From Chitinimonas koreensis (GTDB lineage Bacteria > Pseudomonadota > Gammaproteobacteria > Burkholderiales > Chitinimonadaceae): a stretch of DNA of 64,000 nucleotides. Within the stretch, counting starts at the first letter, position 1, and every line of letters begins with the position of its first letter. Under the pieces are notes generated by a model. That model worked only from the letters and a program-made list of their open reading frames with translations, did no database searches and was not told the origin of the DNA. The position numbers and the translations under genes are program-made. This document shows, piece after piece, positions 1-9,015 of the stretch. The stretch covers positions 5,481,001-5,545,000 of the forward strand of contig NZ_CP060704.1 in the NCBI RefSeq assembly GCF_014353015.1. Direction: 5' to 3'.

Positions 1-403
1 ACACGTCGCACAGCGCGGCGTAGGCCTGGCCCAGCTCGTCGCTGTTCTTCTTCTCGCCGACGTTGGTGCGGATGTTTTCCAGCATCACCAATTCGCCCGG
101 CTTGACCGCGTAGCCGCGCCAGTCGGCGATCACCGGCACCTCGCGGCCGAGCAGCTCGCCCAGGCGGGCGGCCACCGGCGCCAGCCTGTCTTCTTCGGCG
201 ACCGTGCCCTCGGTCGGGCGGCCCAGGTGGGTCATCAGGATCACGCCGGCACCGGCCGCAAGCGCATGCTCGATGGTCGGCAGCGAAGCACGGATGCGGG
301 TGTCGTCGCCGATCGCGCCGTCCTTGACCGGCACGTTCATGTCGACGCGGATCAGGACCCGGCGGCCGTTCAGGTCGAGGTCGGTGAGCTTCTTGAAATT
401 CAT
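1..403 (-). CDS. pgk: Phosphoglycerate kinase, N-terminal part
   Basis: Cytosolic glycolysis/gluconeogenesis enzyme moving phosphate between 1,3-bisphosphoglycerate and ADP. The reverse strand from 403 encodes MNFKKLTDLDLNGRRV, then the substrate-binding RVDMNVP segment and the MTHLGRP motif, all typical of the first 70 residues of PGK. About 134 codons are visible; the C-terminal two thirds lie beyond position 1. It follows gap on the same strand, the common betaproteobacterial tkt-gap-pgk order. The 270 nt between gap and pgk contain a dispersed palindromic repeat. The identification is secure; only the truncation by the window edge limits it. Confidence 0.95.
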   Translation of the reverse strand, partial: MNFKKLTDLDLNGRRVLIRVDMNVPVKDGAIGDDTRIRASLPTIEHALAAGAGVILMTHLGRPTEGTVAEEDRLAPVAARLGELLGREVPVIADWRGYAVKPGELVMLENIRTNVGEKKNSDELGQAYAALCDV

Positions 404-540
404 GGCGGAAACCTTTCGAAGAGAGCGGACAGAAAACGAAGAGGGTAATGCGAAGGCGGCCTGTAAGGGCATTGCGCCCCACTACGCCATATCGGCATTA
501 CCCTCGACGCCCGTCATGGCCGGTCGGCGACTCATGAAGC

Positions 541-645
541 GCGGTTCCCCCGCCGCGGTGGGGGCGGAGGGGGTGGAATCGATCGGACCGCAATCGACGA
601 TCGACCGCTGACGGTTCGCGCCCGGCTGCGCCGGGCGATGAACCG
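541..645 (+). repeat. Composite palindromic repeat, family C, copy 1
   Basis: Lies between gap and pgk. It has the two-hairpin plan shared by five places in the window: a first GC palindrome (CCCCCGCCGCGGTGGGGG), then a conserved GGAGGGGGTGGAATCGATC block, a variable spacer, and a second palindrome CCCGGCTGCGCCGGG. This copy is the most diverged in its first palindrome. No coding capacity is evident in 404-672 beyond this element. Confidence 0.6.
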
Positions 646-672
646 AACGGCCGGGATTCCACTCCGCTCGAA

Positions 673-1689
673 TTATTTCGCCGCCATCATGGCGCGCGCG
701 GTGTTCAGCATCTGCACCGAGAAGCCCCACTCGTTGTCGTACCAGGCGCCGACCTTCACCAGGTCGCCGTTGCTGACCTTGGTCAGGGTGGCGTCGAAGA
801 TGCTGGCTTCGTTGGTGTGGTTGAAGTCGATCGACACCAGCGGCAGGTCGTTGTAGCCGAGCACGCCCTTGAGCGGACCGCCGCCGGCGGCGTCGCGCAT
901 CAGCGCGTTGATCTCTTCCTTGCTGGTCGCGCGCCGGGCCTGGAAGGTCAGGTCGACCATCGAGACGTTGATGGTCGGCACGCGCACGGCGAAGCCGTCG
1001 AGCTTGCCGTTCAGTTCCGGCAGCACCAGGCCGACGGCGGAAGCGGCGCCGGTTTTGGTCGGGATCACGCTCTGGGTGGCCGAGCGGGCGCGGCGCAGAT
1101 CCTTGTGGCGGACGTCGGTCAGCACCTGGTCGTTGGTGTAGGCGTGGATCGTCGTCATCAGGCCCTTTTCGATGCCGATGTGATCGTTCAGCACCTTGGC
1201 GACCGGGGCCAGGCAATTGGTGGTGCAGGAGGCGTTGGACACCACCGTCATGTCGCGCGTCAGCACGTCGTGGTTGACGCCGTAGACCACGGTGGCGTCG
1301 ACGTCCTTGTCGCCGGGCGCCGAGATCAGCACCTTCTTGGCGCCGGCGTTCAGGTGGGCCTGGCACTTGGCCTTGCTGGTGAAGGCGCCGGTGCATTCGA
1401 GCACGATGTCGATGCCGAGGTCGCCCCACGGCAGCTCGGCCGGATTGCGGGTCGAGAAGAAGCGGATGTTCTCGTCGTTGACGCGCAGCCAGTCGCCGTC
1501 CGCCTTCACATCGGCATTGAAGCGGCCATGCACCGTGTCGAACTTGGTCAGGTGCGCATTCGTGGCGAGATCGCCCGAAGCGTTGACGGCGACGATCTTG
1601 AACTCATTGCCGAGGTTCAGTTCGTACAGCGCGCGCAAGACGTTGCGACCGATGCGTCCGTAGCCGTTGATGGCGAGGCGGATGGACAT
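673..1689 (-). CDS. gap: Type I glyceraldehyde-3-phosphate dehydrogenase
   Basis: Cytosolic oxidation and phosphorylation of glyceraldehyde 3-phosphate to 1,3-bisphosphoglycerate. The 338-residue protein starts with the Rossmann motif INGYGRIGR, has the catalytic Cys155 in SNASCTTNC, a conserved TIHAYTNDQ segment after it, and ends with the WYDNEWGFS motif. The residues after the second beta strand read VAVNASGD rather than the VAINDL of strictly NAD-dependent enzymes, so cofactor preference (NAD or NADP) cannot be assigned by eye. An Epd-like erythrose-4-phosphate dehydrogenase is the alternative, but this is less likely. It lies between tkt and pgk on the same strand; a terminator after tkt suggests it has its own promoter in 1690-1856. 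Confidence 0.93.
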   Translation of the reverse strand: MSIRLAINGYGRIGRNVLRALYELNLGNEFKIVAVNASGDLATNAHLTKFDTVHGRFNADVKADGDWLRVNDENIRFFSTRNPAELPWGDLGIDIVLECTGAFTSKAKCQAHLNAGAKKVLISAPGDKDVDATVVYGVNHDVLTRDMTVVSNASCTTNCLAPVAKVLNDHIGIEKGLMTTIHAYTNDQVLTDVRHKDLRRARSATQSVIPTKTGAASAVGLVLPELNGKLDGFAVRVPTINVSMVDLTFQARRATSKEEINALMRDAAGGGPLKGVLGYNDLPLVSIDFNHTNEASIFDATLTKVSNGDLVKVGAWYDNEWGFSVQMLNTARAMMAAK

Positions 1690-1856
1690 GAAGGGGGTTC
1701 TCCTGGCTGGCGGCGACTATTTTGTAGTCGCGGATGGTTCAACTACAGGGGCGCGATTGTAACCCGCCGAAGAGGCTGAAAGGGGATTACAAACGCGGCC
1801 TTTTGTTGCGATGCGACATCGGCACGATGGGGGTCGCCGCGGCCGACGCCACAAGC

Positions 1857-1885
1857 AAAACGGCCCCGTGATCGACGGAGCCGTT
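1857..1885 (-). terminator. Intrinsic terminator downstream of tkt
   Basis: An 11-bp arm pair, AACGGCCCCGT and ACGGAGCCGTT, with one internal mismatch and a 5-nt loop (1859-1885). On the minus strand it is followed by TTTTG. It begins 15 nt after the tkt stop, so it should separate tkt transcripts from gap. Confidence 0.75.
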
Positions 1886-1899
1886 GTGCAGAGCAATGC

Positions 1900-3896
1900 T
1901 TACAGGACGGACTTGGCCGCCTCGACCACGCGCTCGACGGTGAAGCCGAAGTGCTTGAACAGCGCGCCGGCCGGAGCCGATTCGCCGAAGGTGTCGATGC
2001 CGACCACGGCGCCTTCGAGGCCGACGTACTTGCGCCAGAAGTCGCTGACGCCGGCTTCGATCGCCACCCGCGCGGTGCCGCGCGGCAGCACGGCTTCGCG
2101 CCAGGCCTTGTCCTGGCGGTCGAACACGTTGGTCGACGGCATCGACACCACGCGGGTGGCCACGCCTTCGGCTTCGAGCGCCTCGCGCGCCTTCAGCGCC
2201 AGGTCGATCTCCGAACCGGTGGCGATCAGCACCAGCCGGGGCGCGCCGTTGCCGGCCTCGCGCAGCACGTAGCCGCCGCGCGCGATGGCGGCCAGCTGAT
2301 CGGCTTCACGTGGAACGAAGGGCAGGTTCTGCCGGCTCAGCACCAGGCTGCTCGGGCGGGTGGCCTGCTCGATCGCGTGGCCCAGGCCACCGCGGTCTCG
2401 GCGGTGTCGCACGGGCGCCAGACGTCCATGTTCGGGATGTAGCGCAGCGTGGCGGTCTGCTCGACCGGCTGGTGGGTCGGGCCGTCTTCGCCCAGGCCGA
2501 TCGAATCGTGGGTGAACACGAAGATCGGGTTGATCTTCATCAGCGCGGCCATGCGCAGCGCGTTGCGCGCGTATTCGCTGAACATCAGGAAGGTGCCGCC
2601 GTAGGGGCGCAGGCCGCCGTGCAGCGTCATGCCGTTCATGATGGCGGCCATGCCGAACTCGCGCACGCCGTAGCTGATGTAGTTGCCGGCGCCGCTGTCG
2701 GCGTCGATCCACTTGCTGCCCGACCAGTTGGTCAGGTTGGAGCCGGTCAGGTCGGCCGAGCCGGCCAGGAATTCGGGCAGGCTGGGCGAGAACGCTTCGA
2801 GCGCGATCTGGCTCGCCTTGCGGGTAGCGACGGTCTGGGCGGCCTCGTTGATCTTGGCGATGGCGGCGGCCTTGGCGGCCTCCCAGCCTTCGGGCAGCGC
2901 GCCGCTCATGCGGCGCTCGAATTCGGCGGCCAGTTCGGGGTGGGCGGCGCGGTAGGCGGCGAACTTGTCGGCCCAGGCGGCTTCGGCGACGGCGCCCTTG
3001 GCGCGCGCATCCCAGCCTTCGTAGATTTCGGCCGGCAGCTCGAACGGCCGGTGCGGCCATTCGAGGTGGACGCGGGCCGCCTCGATCTCGGCGGCGCCCA
3101 GCGGCGCGCCGTGCACGTCGTGGCCGCCCTGCTTGTTGGGCGCGCCCTTGCCGATCACGGTGCGGCAGCAGATCAGCGTCGGCTTGCCGGTCTCGAGCTT
3201 GGCCAGCTTGATGGCGGCGTCGACCGCGTCGACGTCGTGGCCGTCGACGTTGCGGATCACCTGCCAGCCGTAGGCTTCGAAGCGGCCGGCGGTATCGTCG
3301 GTGAACCAGCCTTCGACGTGGCCGTCGATCGAGATGCCGTTGTCGTCCCAGAAGGCGATCAGCTTGCCGAGCTTCCAGGTGCCGGCCAGCGAGCAGGCTT
3401 CGTGGCTGATGCCCTCCATCAGGCAGCCGTCGCCCATGAAGACGTAGGTGTGGTGGTCGACCACGTCGTGGCCGGGCCGGTTGAACTGGGCCGCCAGCAG
3501 CTTCTCGGCCATGGCCATGCCGACCGCGTTGGTGATGCCCTGGCCCAGCGGGCCGGTGGTGGTCTCGACGCCGGGCGCGTAGCCGTACTCGGGATGGCCC
3601 GGGGTCTTGCTGTGCAGCTGGCGGAACTGCTTGAGGTCGTCGACCGTCAGGTCGTAGCCGGTCAGGTGCAGCAGCGAATAGATCAGCATCGAACCGTGGC
3701 CGTTGGACAGCACGAAACGGTCGCGGTCGGCCCACTTCGGATTGGCCGGGTTGTGCTTGAGGTGGCCGCCCCACAGCGCCAGCGCGATCTCCGCCATGCC
3801 CATCGGCGCACCGGGGTGGCCGGAGTTGGCTTGTTGCACGGCGTCCATCGACAGGACTCGGATCGCATTGGACAGGGCAGGACGGGTGGCGGCCAT
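1900..3896 (-). CDS. tkt: Transketolase, interrupted by a single-base frameshift
   Basis: Thiamine-diphosphate enzyme of the pentose phosphate pathway that transfers two-carbon units between sugar phosphates. The N-terminal part (residues 1-about 505, starting MAATRPALSNAIRVLS) shows SGHPGAPMGMA and the TPP-binding GDGCLMEG segment. The pyrimidine-domain segment before the break and the C-terminal ATGSEIDLAL domain lie in different frames. The break is at about 2381-2384: the minus strand reads GCCTGGGCCACGCG, and one extra G gives AWGHAIEQAT and restores a 665-residue protein of normal length. tkt is generally needed, so an assembly error is more likely than a pseudogene. The start at 3896 was chosen by similarity; a longer frame to 3972 has no family support. 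Confidence 0.93.
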
Positions 3897-4463
3897 CGGG
3901 GTCTCTTTTCGCTTGGGGTAGGCGGAAAACGAACGGCCCGAACACGGCGGGCCGTAGCAAAAGCGCGCGCATTATCCCCGCTCGGCCCCGTCAGGGCAAG
4001 CCAAGTCTTTGATAATGCGCTGGAATTTATACTCTAGGCGTAGTTTTGTTACAGCCGACGAGCACCCAATCGTTGAGCGCCGCTACAGTCTGGCGCAGGC
4101 TTGCGCGAGACCGCGGCTGGCGGCAGCGTCGAGACCGGGAAGGCCGGCCCCGCAGGAGCGACGCAAGCGGTGAACGCAAGCCCGGACGAATCGAGCGCAA
4201 ACCGGGTGTCATATATTTTATTGAATCGCGCGGCGGCTACTTGCTAAGCTGCCAGGGAAGGCCCGTCCTGACCGCAAACCCTGTAGCAGCGCGGCGCACG
4301 ACTACTGCGCTGCGAGTGAAAAGACATACGACCCGCACCATCGCCACGCCCTTACCGTCGTGGCATGAGATAGCGGGCTGATCGAGAGAGGAATCACACC
4401 ATGCGCGCGTCCCAGCTGTTGCCGGCCCTGCCCGGCAATCCGCCCCGGCTCGGGGAATCCACC
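3897..4463. other. Divergent intergenic region between tkt and a GlxA-like regulator
   Basis: 567 nt without a convincing gene. It should hold the tkt promoter (minus strand) and that of the regulator (plus strand). AT-rich patches occur near 4008-4035 and 4209-4226, which stand out against the GC-rich background, but I could not fix a sigma70 promoter with proper spacing. Confidence 0.4.
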
Positions 4464-5441
4464 ATGAAACGCGCCTATTTCCTGGTATTGCCCAATGTGC
4501 ACGTACTCGATCTGGCCGGCCCGCTGCAGATCGTGGCGACCTTGAACGAACTCGGCCTCGCCTCCGTCGCGGTCGAATGCATCGGCCCGCAGGCGCGGGT
4601 GCGCGCCTTCCAGGGCAACTGGCTGGCCGAGCTGCGGCCGCTGCCGCAGGCGCTGGTCGAAGGCGACGTGCTGTTCGTGATCGGCAGCAAGCTGGTCGAG
4701 CAGACCACCCGCTCGCCGGATTGGCTGGCCGCGGCGCAATGGCTGAAGGACGTGGTCGGCCGCGCGCCGGACAGCGTGCGGATCTGCGGCGTCTGCACCG
4801 GCAGCTTCCTTCTGGCCGAGGCCGGCCTGCTCGACGGCCGCCTGTGCACCACCCACCACGGCTTCATCGACCGCTTGCGGCGCCAGTACCCGCGTGCCCA
4901 TGTGATGGACAAGCGCGTGCTGGTCGACGATGGCCGCTTCCTGACCTCGGCCGGCGTCACCACCGGCATCGACCTGGCGCTGTACCTGATCTCCGAGCAT
5001 TTCGGCAGCGAAGTGGCGCTCAGGGTGGCGCGCGAGAACGTGACCCACATCCGCCGCTTCGGCAACGACCCCCAGCTGAGCGCCACCTTGCGCTACCGCG
5101 AGCACGAGAACCAGTTTATCCACGAGGTACAGGACGCGCTCAACGAGAACCTGGCCAGCGATGCCGGCTGCGAGGCGCTGGCCGAGCGCTTCGGCCTGAG
5201 CTACCGCCACCTGGCGCGGCTGTTCCGCAGCGAGACCGGCATCAGCCTCAAGCAGTACCAGCTGGAGCTGCGCATCGACCTGGCGCGGCGGCTGATCGTC
5301 GAATCGAACCTGCCGCTGGAGCGGCTGGTGGAGCGCTGCGGCTTCGGCAGCATGCAGGCCTTCCGCGCCAACTGGAACAAGCGCGAGACGCTGTCGCCGT
5401 CGAACTTCCGCCGCCAGCGGCGGCTCGAGCGGGCGGACTAG
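4464..5441 (+). CDS. GlxA-family transcriptional regulator (DJ-1/PfpI-like plus AraC HTH)
   Basis: A 325-residue predicted cytosolic transcription factor. Residues 1 to about 190 form a DJ-1/PfpI-like domain (YFLVLPNVHVLDLAGP at the start, ICGVCTGSFLLAEAGLLDG with the nucleophile-elbow Cys). Residues about 225-320 are an AraC-type double helix-turn-helix (LAERFGLSYRHLARLF, then LVERCGFGSMQAFRANW). I chose the ATG at 4464, preceded by GGGGA, over an in-frame ATG at 4401, because the family begins right at this beta strand. It stands alone, closed by a strong terminator. Targets are unknown; GlxA-type regulators often control amine or amino-acid catabolism. Confidence 0.87.
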   Translation: MKRAYFLVLPNVHVLDLAGPLQIVATLNELGLASVAVECIGPQARVRAFQGNWLAELRPLPQALVEGDVLFVIGSKLVEQTTRSPDWLAAAQWLKDVVGRAPDSVRICGVCTGSFLLAEAGLLDGRLCTTHHGFIDRLRRQYPRAHVMDKRVLVDDGRFLTSAGVTTGIDLALYLISEHFGSEVALRVARENVTHIRRFGNDPQLSATLRYREHENQFIHEVQDALNENLASDAGCEALAERFGLSYRHLARLFRSETGISLKQYQLELRIDLARRLIVESNLPLERLVERCGFGSMQAFRANWNKRETLSPSNFRRQRRLERAD

Positions 5442-5478
5442 AAAGACGAATCCCCGGGCTGACCGGGGATTCGTCTTT
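5442..5478 (+). terminator. Strong intrinsic terminator, possibly bidirectional
   Basis: A perfect 16-bp stem (AAAGACGAATCCCCGG with its complement) around a 5-nt loop starts right after the regulator stop codon and ends in a short T run. It sits between convergent genes and could stop both. Confidence 0.85.
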
Positions 5479-5539
5479 ACTACCCACCACCACGGCGACC
5501 GTCACAGGCCGCTTGCCGCTGCGGGCGCAAAGGCCGCGC

Positions 5540-6859
5540 TCAACGCTGCGCGACGCAATTGCCGCCGGCGTCCACCGTGCCCTGGCAGCTTCCCTCGCTC
5601 AGGCGGTTGACCTGCTCCTGCGCCGCCGCCACGTCCTTGCCGTATTCGGCCAGGTAGCGCGCGCGCTCCTCGCTGCTCCATTCGGCGTCGGAGAAGCTCG
5701 CCGGGCTGTAGCTGCGCGTGGTGTGGATCACGCCGGCGAGCCGCGGCAGCAGCGCGCGGTCGGGGTAGGACTCGCGCAGCTGGTAGGCCTCGACGTCGCG
5801 CAGCGCGAGCGGGAAGGCCGGCCGGCCGTCGCGGATCAGCTTGCCGAACACCGTCAGCTTGATCTGCTGCGGACCGGCGGCCAGTTCCTCGTTGAAGCTG
5901 GCCAGCGCGAACGGCTTGCCTTGGGCGTCGTCGATGCGGCCGCTGGCCAGGTAGCGGCCCGCCACGCGCACCTCGACCGGCAGGTAGAGCACCAGCGAGC
6001 CGCCCTCCTGCGCCTCGCGCACCGGCCCGGCCCACAGCGCAGGCGGCTGCGGCGTGTAATAGATGTCGAAGAAGTGGTAGCCCTCGCGCTCGCCGATGCG
6101 CAGGCTCAGTTCGACCCGGATGCCGCCGTCGAACTGGGCGAAGGCGGTCTGGCCCGGCGCCAGCAGCGTCGACAGCACGCCGTCGCCGGCCACCGCGTCG
6201 CCGTTGCTGCCGGCATCGGCGAAAGCCAGCGCCAGCTGCGGCAACTGGGCGTTGACGCCCGGCTGCGGCAAGCCGCGCGCGACGGCACGGCTGATGGTCA
6301 ATGGCAGCGGATTGCCGTTGCGGTCGCGCGCCGCCACGGTGAACTGCACCGTCTCGCCGCCGGCGACGAACACGCGGCTCTGCGAAGTCTTGATGCTGAC
6401 GCTGGCGTCGACCTGGCCGCCCGCGGTCTTGAGCAGCCCTTCCTCGCCGACCGGGCGGTTCGGGTAGACCTGGTCGGTCTGCTCGGCGATCGGCCGCGAT
6501 TCGTGCGGGTAACGGGTGCTCTCGCGGTAACTGGCCAGCGTCTGCTGGGCACGTTCGAGCCGTTCGCGCCATTGCGCGAGTTGGGCTGGCCGGCCGGCCG
6601 GATCGCCCTGCGCCGGCTTGGCCTGGCCGGCCAGCGCCGGCCATTGCGGCGGCGGCTCGGCCGCGCCGCCGGCGGCCGCGGCGGCGCCGGGCCGGTGCGG
6701 CACGCTGCTGGCGCCGGCCGGGGCCAGCCACCAGAACAGCGCGCCGACCAGCGCCAGCGGCACCAGCGCGGCCAGCCAGCGCCGGCCGCTCCAGCCACGG
6801 CCCTCCCCTTCGGGCGGCGGCGGTGGCGGCCGGCGGCGTTGCGCTGCCTTACTTGGCAT
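5540..6859 (-). CDS. Membrane-anchored protein with extracytoplasmic beta domain, unknown function
   Basis: A 439-residue protein with a Pro/Arg-rich cytoplasmic N-terminus, one membrane segment at about residues 28-48 (WLAALVPLALVGALFWWL), an Ala/Pro/Gly-rich linker, and a large extracytoplasmic part. The region around 145-270 looks like an Ig-like beta domain (VDASVSIKTSQSRVF, GETVQFTVAARDRNG). The segment around 330-400 (GPQQIKLTVFGKLIRDG) resembles the choice-of-anchor X type of domain; that match is from memory and weak. Its start overlaps the end of the upstream secreted-protein gene by 11 nt, so the two are probably translationally coupled and work together. It could be a periplasmic chaperone, inhibitor or secretion partner for that protein. 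No catalytic motif was seen. Confidence 0.75.
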   Translation of the reverse strand: MPSKAAQRRRPPPPPPEGEGRGWSGRRWLAALVPLALVGALFWWLAPAGASSVPHRPGAAAAAGGAAEPPPQWPALAGQAKPAQGDPAGRPAQLAQWRERLERAQQTLASYRESTRYPHESRPIAEQTDQVYPNRPVGEEGLLKTAGGQVDASVSIKTSQSRVFVAGGETVQFTVAARDRNGNPLPLTISRAVARGLPQPGVNAQLPQLALAFADAGSNGDAVAGDGVLSTLLAPGQTAFAQFDGGIRVELSLRIGEREGYHFFDIYYTPQPPALWAGPVREAQEGGSLVLYLPVEVRVAGRYLASGRIDDAQGKPFALASFNEELAAGPQQIKLTVFGKLIRDGRPAFPLALRDVEAYQLRESYPDRALLPRLAGVIHTTRSYSPASFSDAEWSSEERARYLAEYGKDVAAAQEQVNRLSEGSCQGTVDAGGNCVAQR

Positions 6860-7735
6860 TGTTCACGACGTCGGTCCGGACCACCGAGATGATCCCGGCC
6901 CAGTTGCCGTTGGCGTAGTGGTTGTAGCTTTCGTTGTCGTCGCGGAACTTGACCGTGTGGTAGCTCCACTTGGCGCTGCCGCCCTCGTTGGCCGCGGTGC
7001 CGAGCGTGAGGTCGTTGCAGAACCAGTCGCTCGGATTGCAATAGCTGCCGCCCGAGGAGCCGGCCACGCCGCCGGTCGAGTGATAGGCGACCGCTTCGTC
7101 GTCCTGGCCCGGCAGGATGGCCGAATAGACCGTGCCGCTGGCGCCGGCGAACATGTTGAACCAGATGCTGCGCGTGGCGTTGTGGTTGTACAGCGCGCGC
7201 GCCGTGGTGGTCTTGAGATCCTGCACCAGCGGCTCGGAGGTGGTCCAGGAGCCGACGTCGGACAATTCGGAACCGCCGCCGGCGCCCGAGGCGACATTGA
7301 CCCACTTGAGGTTCCAGCCGACCTGGGTGCTGCCGTCCGAATTGCCGCACTGGCCGGCCGAGTTGGGCGAGGCGTTCTTCTTGTAGCGGGTCGAGCCGCC
7401 GTAGTTGGCCAGGGTGTAGCCGATCATCAGGTCGCCGGCGCTGTGGGCGGCGATGTAGCACCAGTTGGAGCCGGTGCAGAAGCAGTCGAGCGCGTCGCGG
7501 ATCAGCGCGTTCTGGTCGGCGATATGGCTCTTGCCGTCCCAGTTGACCGCCTTCTTGTTGACGCCGGCCGCAGTGCTGGCCGGCCCCAGTAGGTGAAGCT
7601 GTTGTAGTTGCCGATCTGTCCGCCGCCGGTGCGGCCGTTGATCCACAGCGTGTAGTTGGTGGCGTTCGCCGGAATCGCGGCGAGGCCCAGACCTGCAATG
7701 ACGAGTGCGACGAAAAAGCGGTACATCCTGACCAT
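6849..7735 (-). CDS. Secreted hydrolase-like protein, interrupted by a single-base frameshift
   Basis: Begins MVRMYRFFVALVIAGLG with a signal peptide cleaved after about IPANA, then mature TNYTLWINGRTGGG. A good GGAGG precedes the ATG at 7735. The frame breaks in a C run at 7584-7587: one more G on the minus strand joins FTYWG to PASTAAGVNKKAV and gives a 295-residue protein. It contains paired cysteines (CFCTGSNWCYIAAHSAGD) and an AHSAG motif that could be a serine nucleophile elbow, plus many Gly/Ser/Asn residues typical of secreted enzymes. Family unknown to me; a lipase/esterase-like fold is a guess. It is the first gene of an overlapping pair with the membrane-anchored protein downstream. 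Confidence 0.7.
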
Positions 7736-8244
7736 GACAACCCCTCCGTTCTCATGCTTCGAATGAAGGCAGGACCCGAACCGGCGCCTGCCGATGGGGC
7801 GGTCGGCGACACGCTCCCCACGCTGCACGACCGCCACGCCGCGCCCCCTGGGTGCGATGCACCAGGGTGGCGCGGGGTGTCCGCGGATACTAGAGCAATT
7901 GATCTAATCCGCAAGCCGAGCAACCGCTTGAGAGGCCTTTGTTGCGCAAATGCCATGAGCGTAGCGGAGGCGTAAATGCTTGATTCGGCTGGAATGCAGG
8001 CGCAGCAAGGCTTGCAGCGGCTTCGGCCGCGCACCGGCCCGGCACGGGGCCGGCGGCTCGCAGCCGAAGCCGCTGCAATGGGGGGTGGGGATCGGTGCAG
8101 GTCGGACTTCAGTCCGACAACGATGCCGGTTCGCTGCGCGGCCGTACCGGAGTCCGGCCGGCCGGCCGCATTGGGGATCGCGGAAACGGAATCGCGAACG
8201 CCATGCGGGATGGAGAGGGCGCGCCGGCCGAGGCCGGCCGGTGC
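7736..8244. repeat. Intergenic region with REP-like elements
   Basis: No convincing gene in these 509 nt. 8012-8078 holds an inverted pair built on TTGCAGCGGCTTC and GAAGCCGCTGCAA, a variant of REP family A. 8098-8118 holds one unit of REP family B (GTCGGACTTCAGTCCGAC). The promoter of the secreted-protein gene should lie at the left end. Confidence 0.55.
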
Positions 8245-8982
8245 TCAACGCAAGGTGCGGTGGAACAGCCCCAGCGCGAGCTGGTAGCCCAGCAGCGCCA
8301 GCTCGGGGTCGTAGCGCTCGCCCTCGTCGCGCATGAAGGCGTGCTGGCCGTTGAATTCGTGCCAGGTGAAGGCCAGCCCGGCCGCCGCCAGCGCGGCGTA
8401 GACCTCGGCGCGGCCGGCGGCCGGGATGTGCGGGTCCTGCTTGCCCCAGATCATCAAGAGCTCGCCGCCGATCTCGCCGAGCCGCTCCATACCGTGGCCG
8501 CCCGGCGCGCTCGGGATCAAGCGGGTGTGCAGGTCGGTGGCGTAGAAGCAGGCGGCGGCGCGCACCTCGGGCTGCAGCGCGGCGCGGAAGGCCAGGTGGC
8601 CGCCAAGGCAGAAGCCCATCGCGCCGATGCGGCCGCTGCACCACGGCTGGCCGGCCAGCCAGGCGATCATGGCGGCGTTGTCGGCGTCGTAGCCCTCGAC
8701 CGGCTTGGCCGCCTTGTCGGCATTGCCCTTGTCGCGGCCGGCGTCGTCGTAGGCCAGCACGGTGCCGGGCGGGTTCGACTCGTGGAACACCTCGGGCACC
8801 AGCACCGCGTAGCCATGGCCGGCGATCAGCCGCGCGGCCCGCTCGATCGGGCCGGTCTGCTGGAAGATCTCGGAATAGAACAGCACCGCCGGCCAGGCGC
8901 CGTCGCCGGCCGGCCGATGGACGTAGGTGCGCATCGGCCCGCTCGGCGTGGCGAGGTCGACGGCGTGGCTCTGGATCAGCAT
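8245..8982 (-). CDS. Dienelactone hydrolase family protein
   Basis: A 245-residue cytosolic alpha/beta hydrolase. The nucleophile elbow is GFCLGG, with Cys in the place of Ser as in carboxymethylenebutenolidase; the acid is in WGKQDPHIP and the His in NGQHAFMRDEGERYDP, which is the diagnostic C-terminal DLH motif. Length and order of motifs are normal for the family. The enzyme class hydrolyses dienelactones in chloro-aromatic degradation, but most genomic members have unknown substrates, and no aromatic-degradation genes are nearby. It follows trhO on the same strand with a 33-nt gap, so co-transcription is plausible. Confidence 0.85.
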   Translation of the reverse strand: MLIQSHAVDLATPSGPMRTYVHRPAGDGAWPAVLFYSEIFQQTGPIERAARLIAGHGYAVLVPEVFHESNPPGTVLAYDDAGRDKGNADKAAKPVEGYDADNAAMIAWLAGQPWCSGRIGAMGFCLGGHLAFRAALQPEVRAAACFYATDLHTRLIPSAPGGHGMERLGEIGGELLMIWGKQDPHIPAAGRAEVYAALAAAGLAFTWHEFNGQHAFMRDEGERYDPELALLGYQLALGLFHRTLR

Positions 8983-9015
8983 GGCGGTGGCTCCGGTCGG
9001 GCGATGGGAAAGCGG

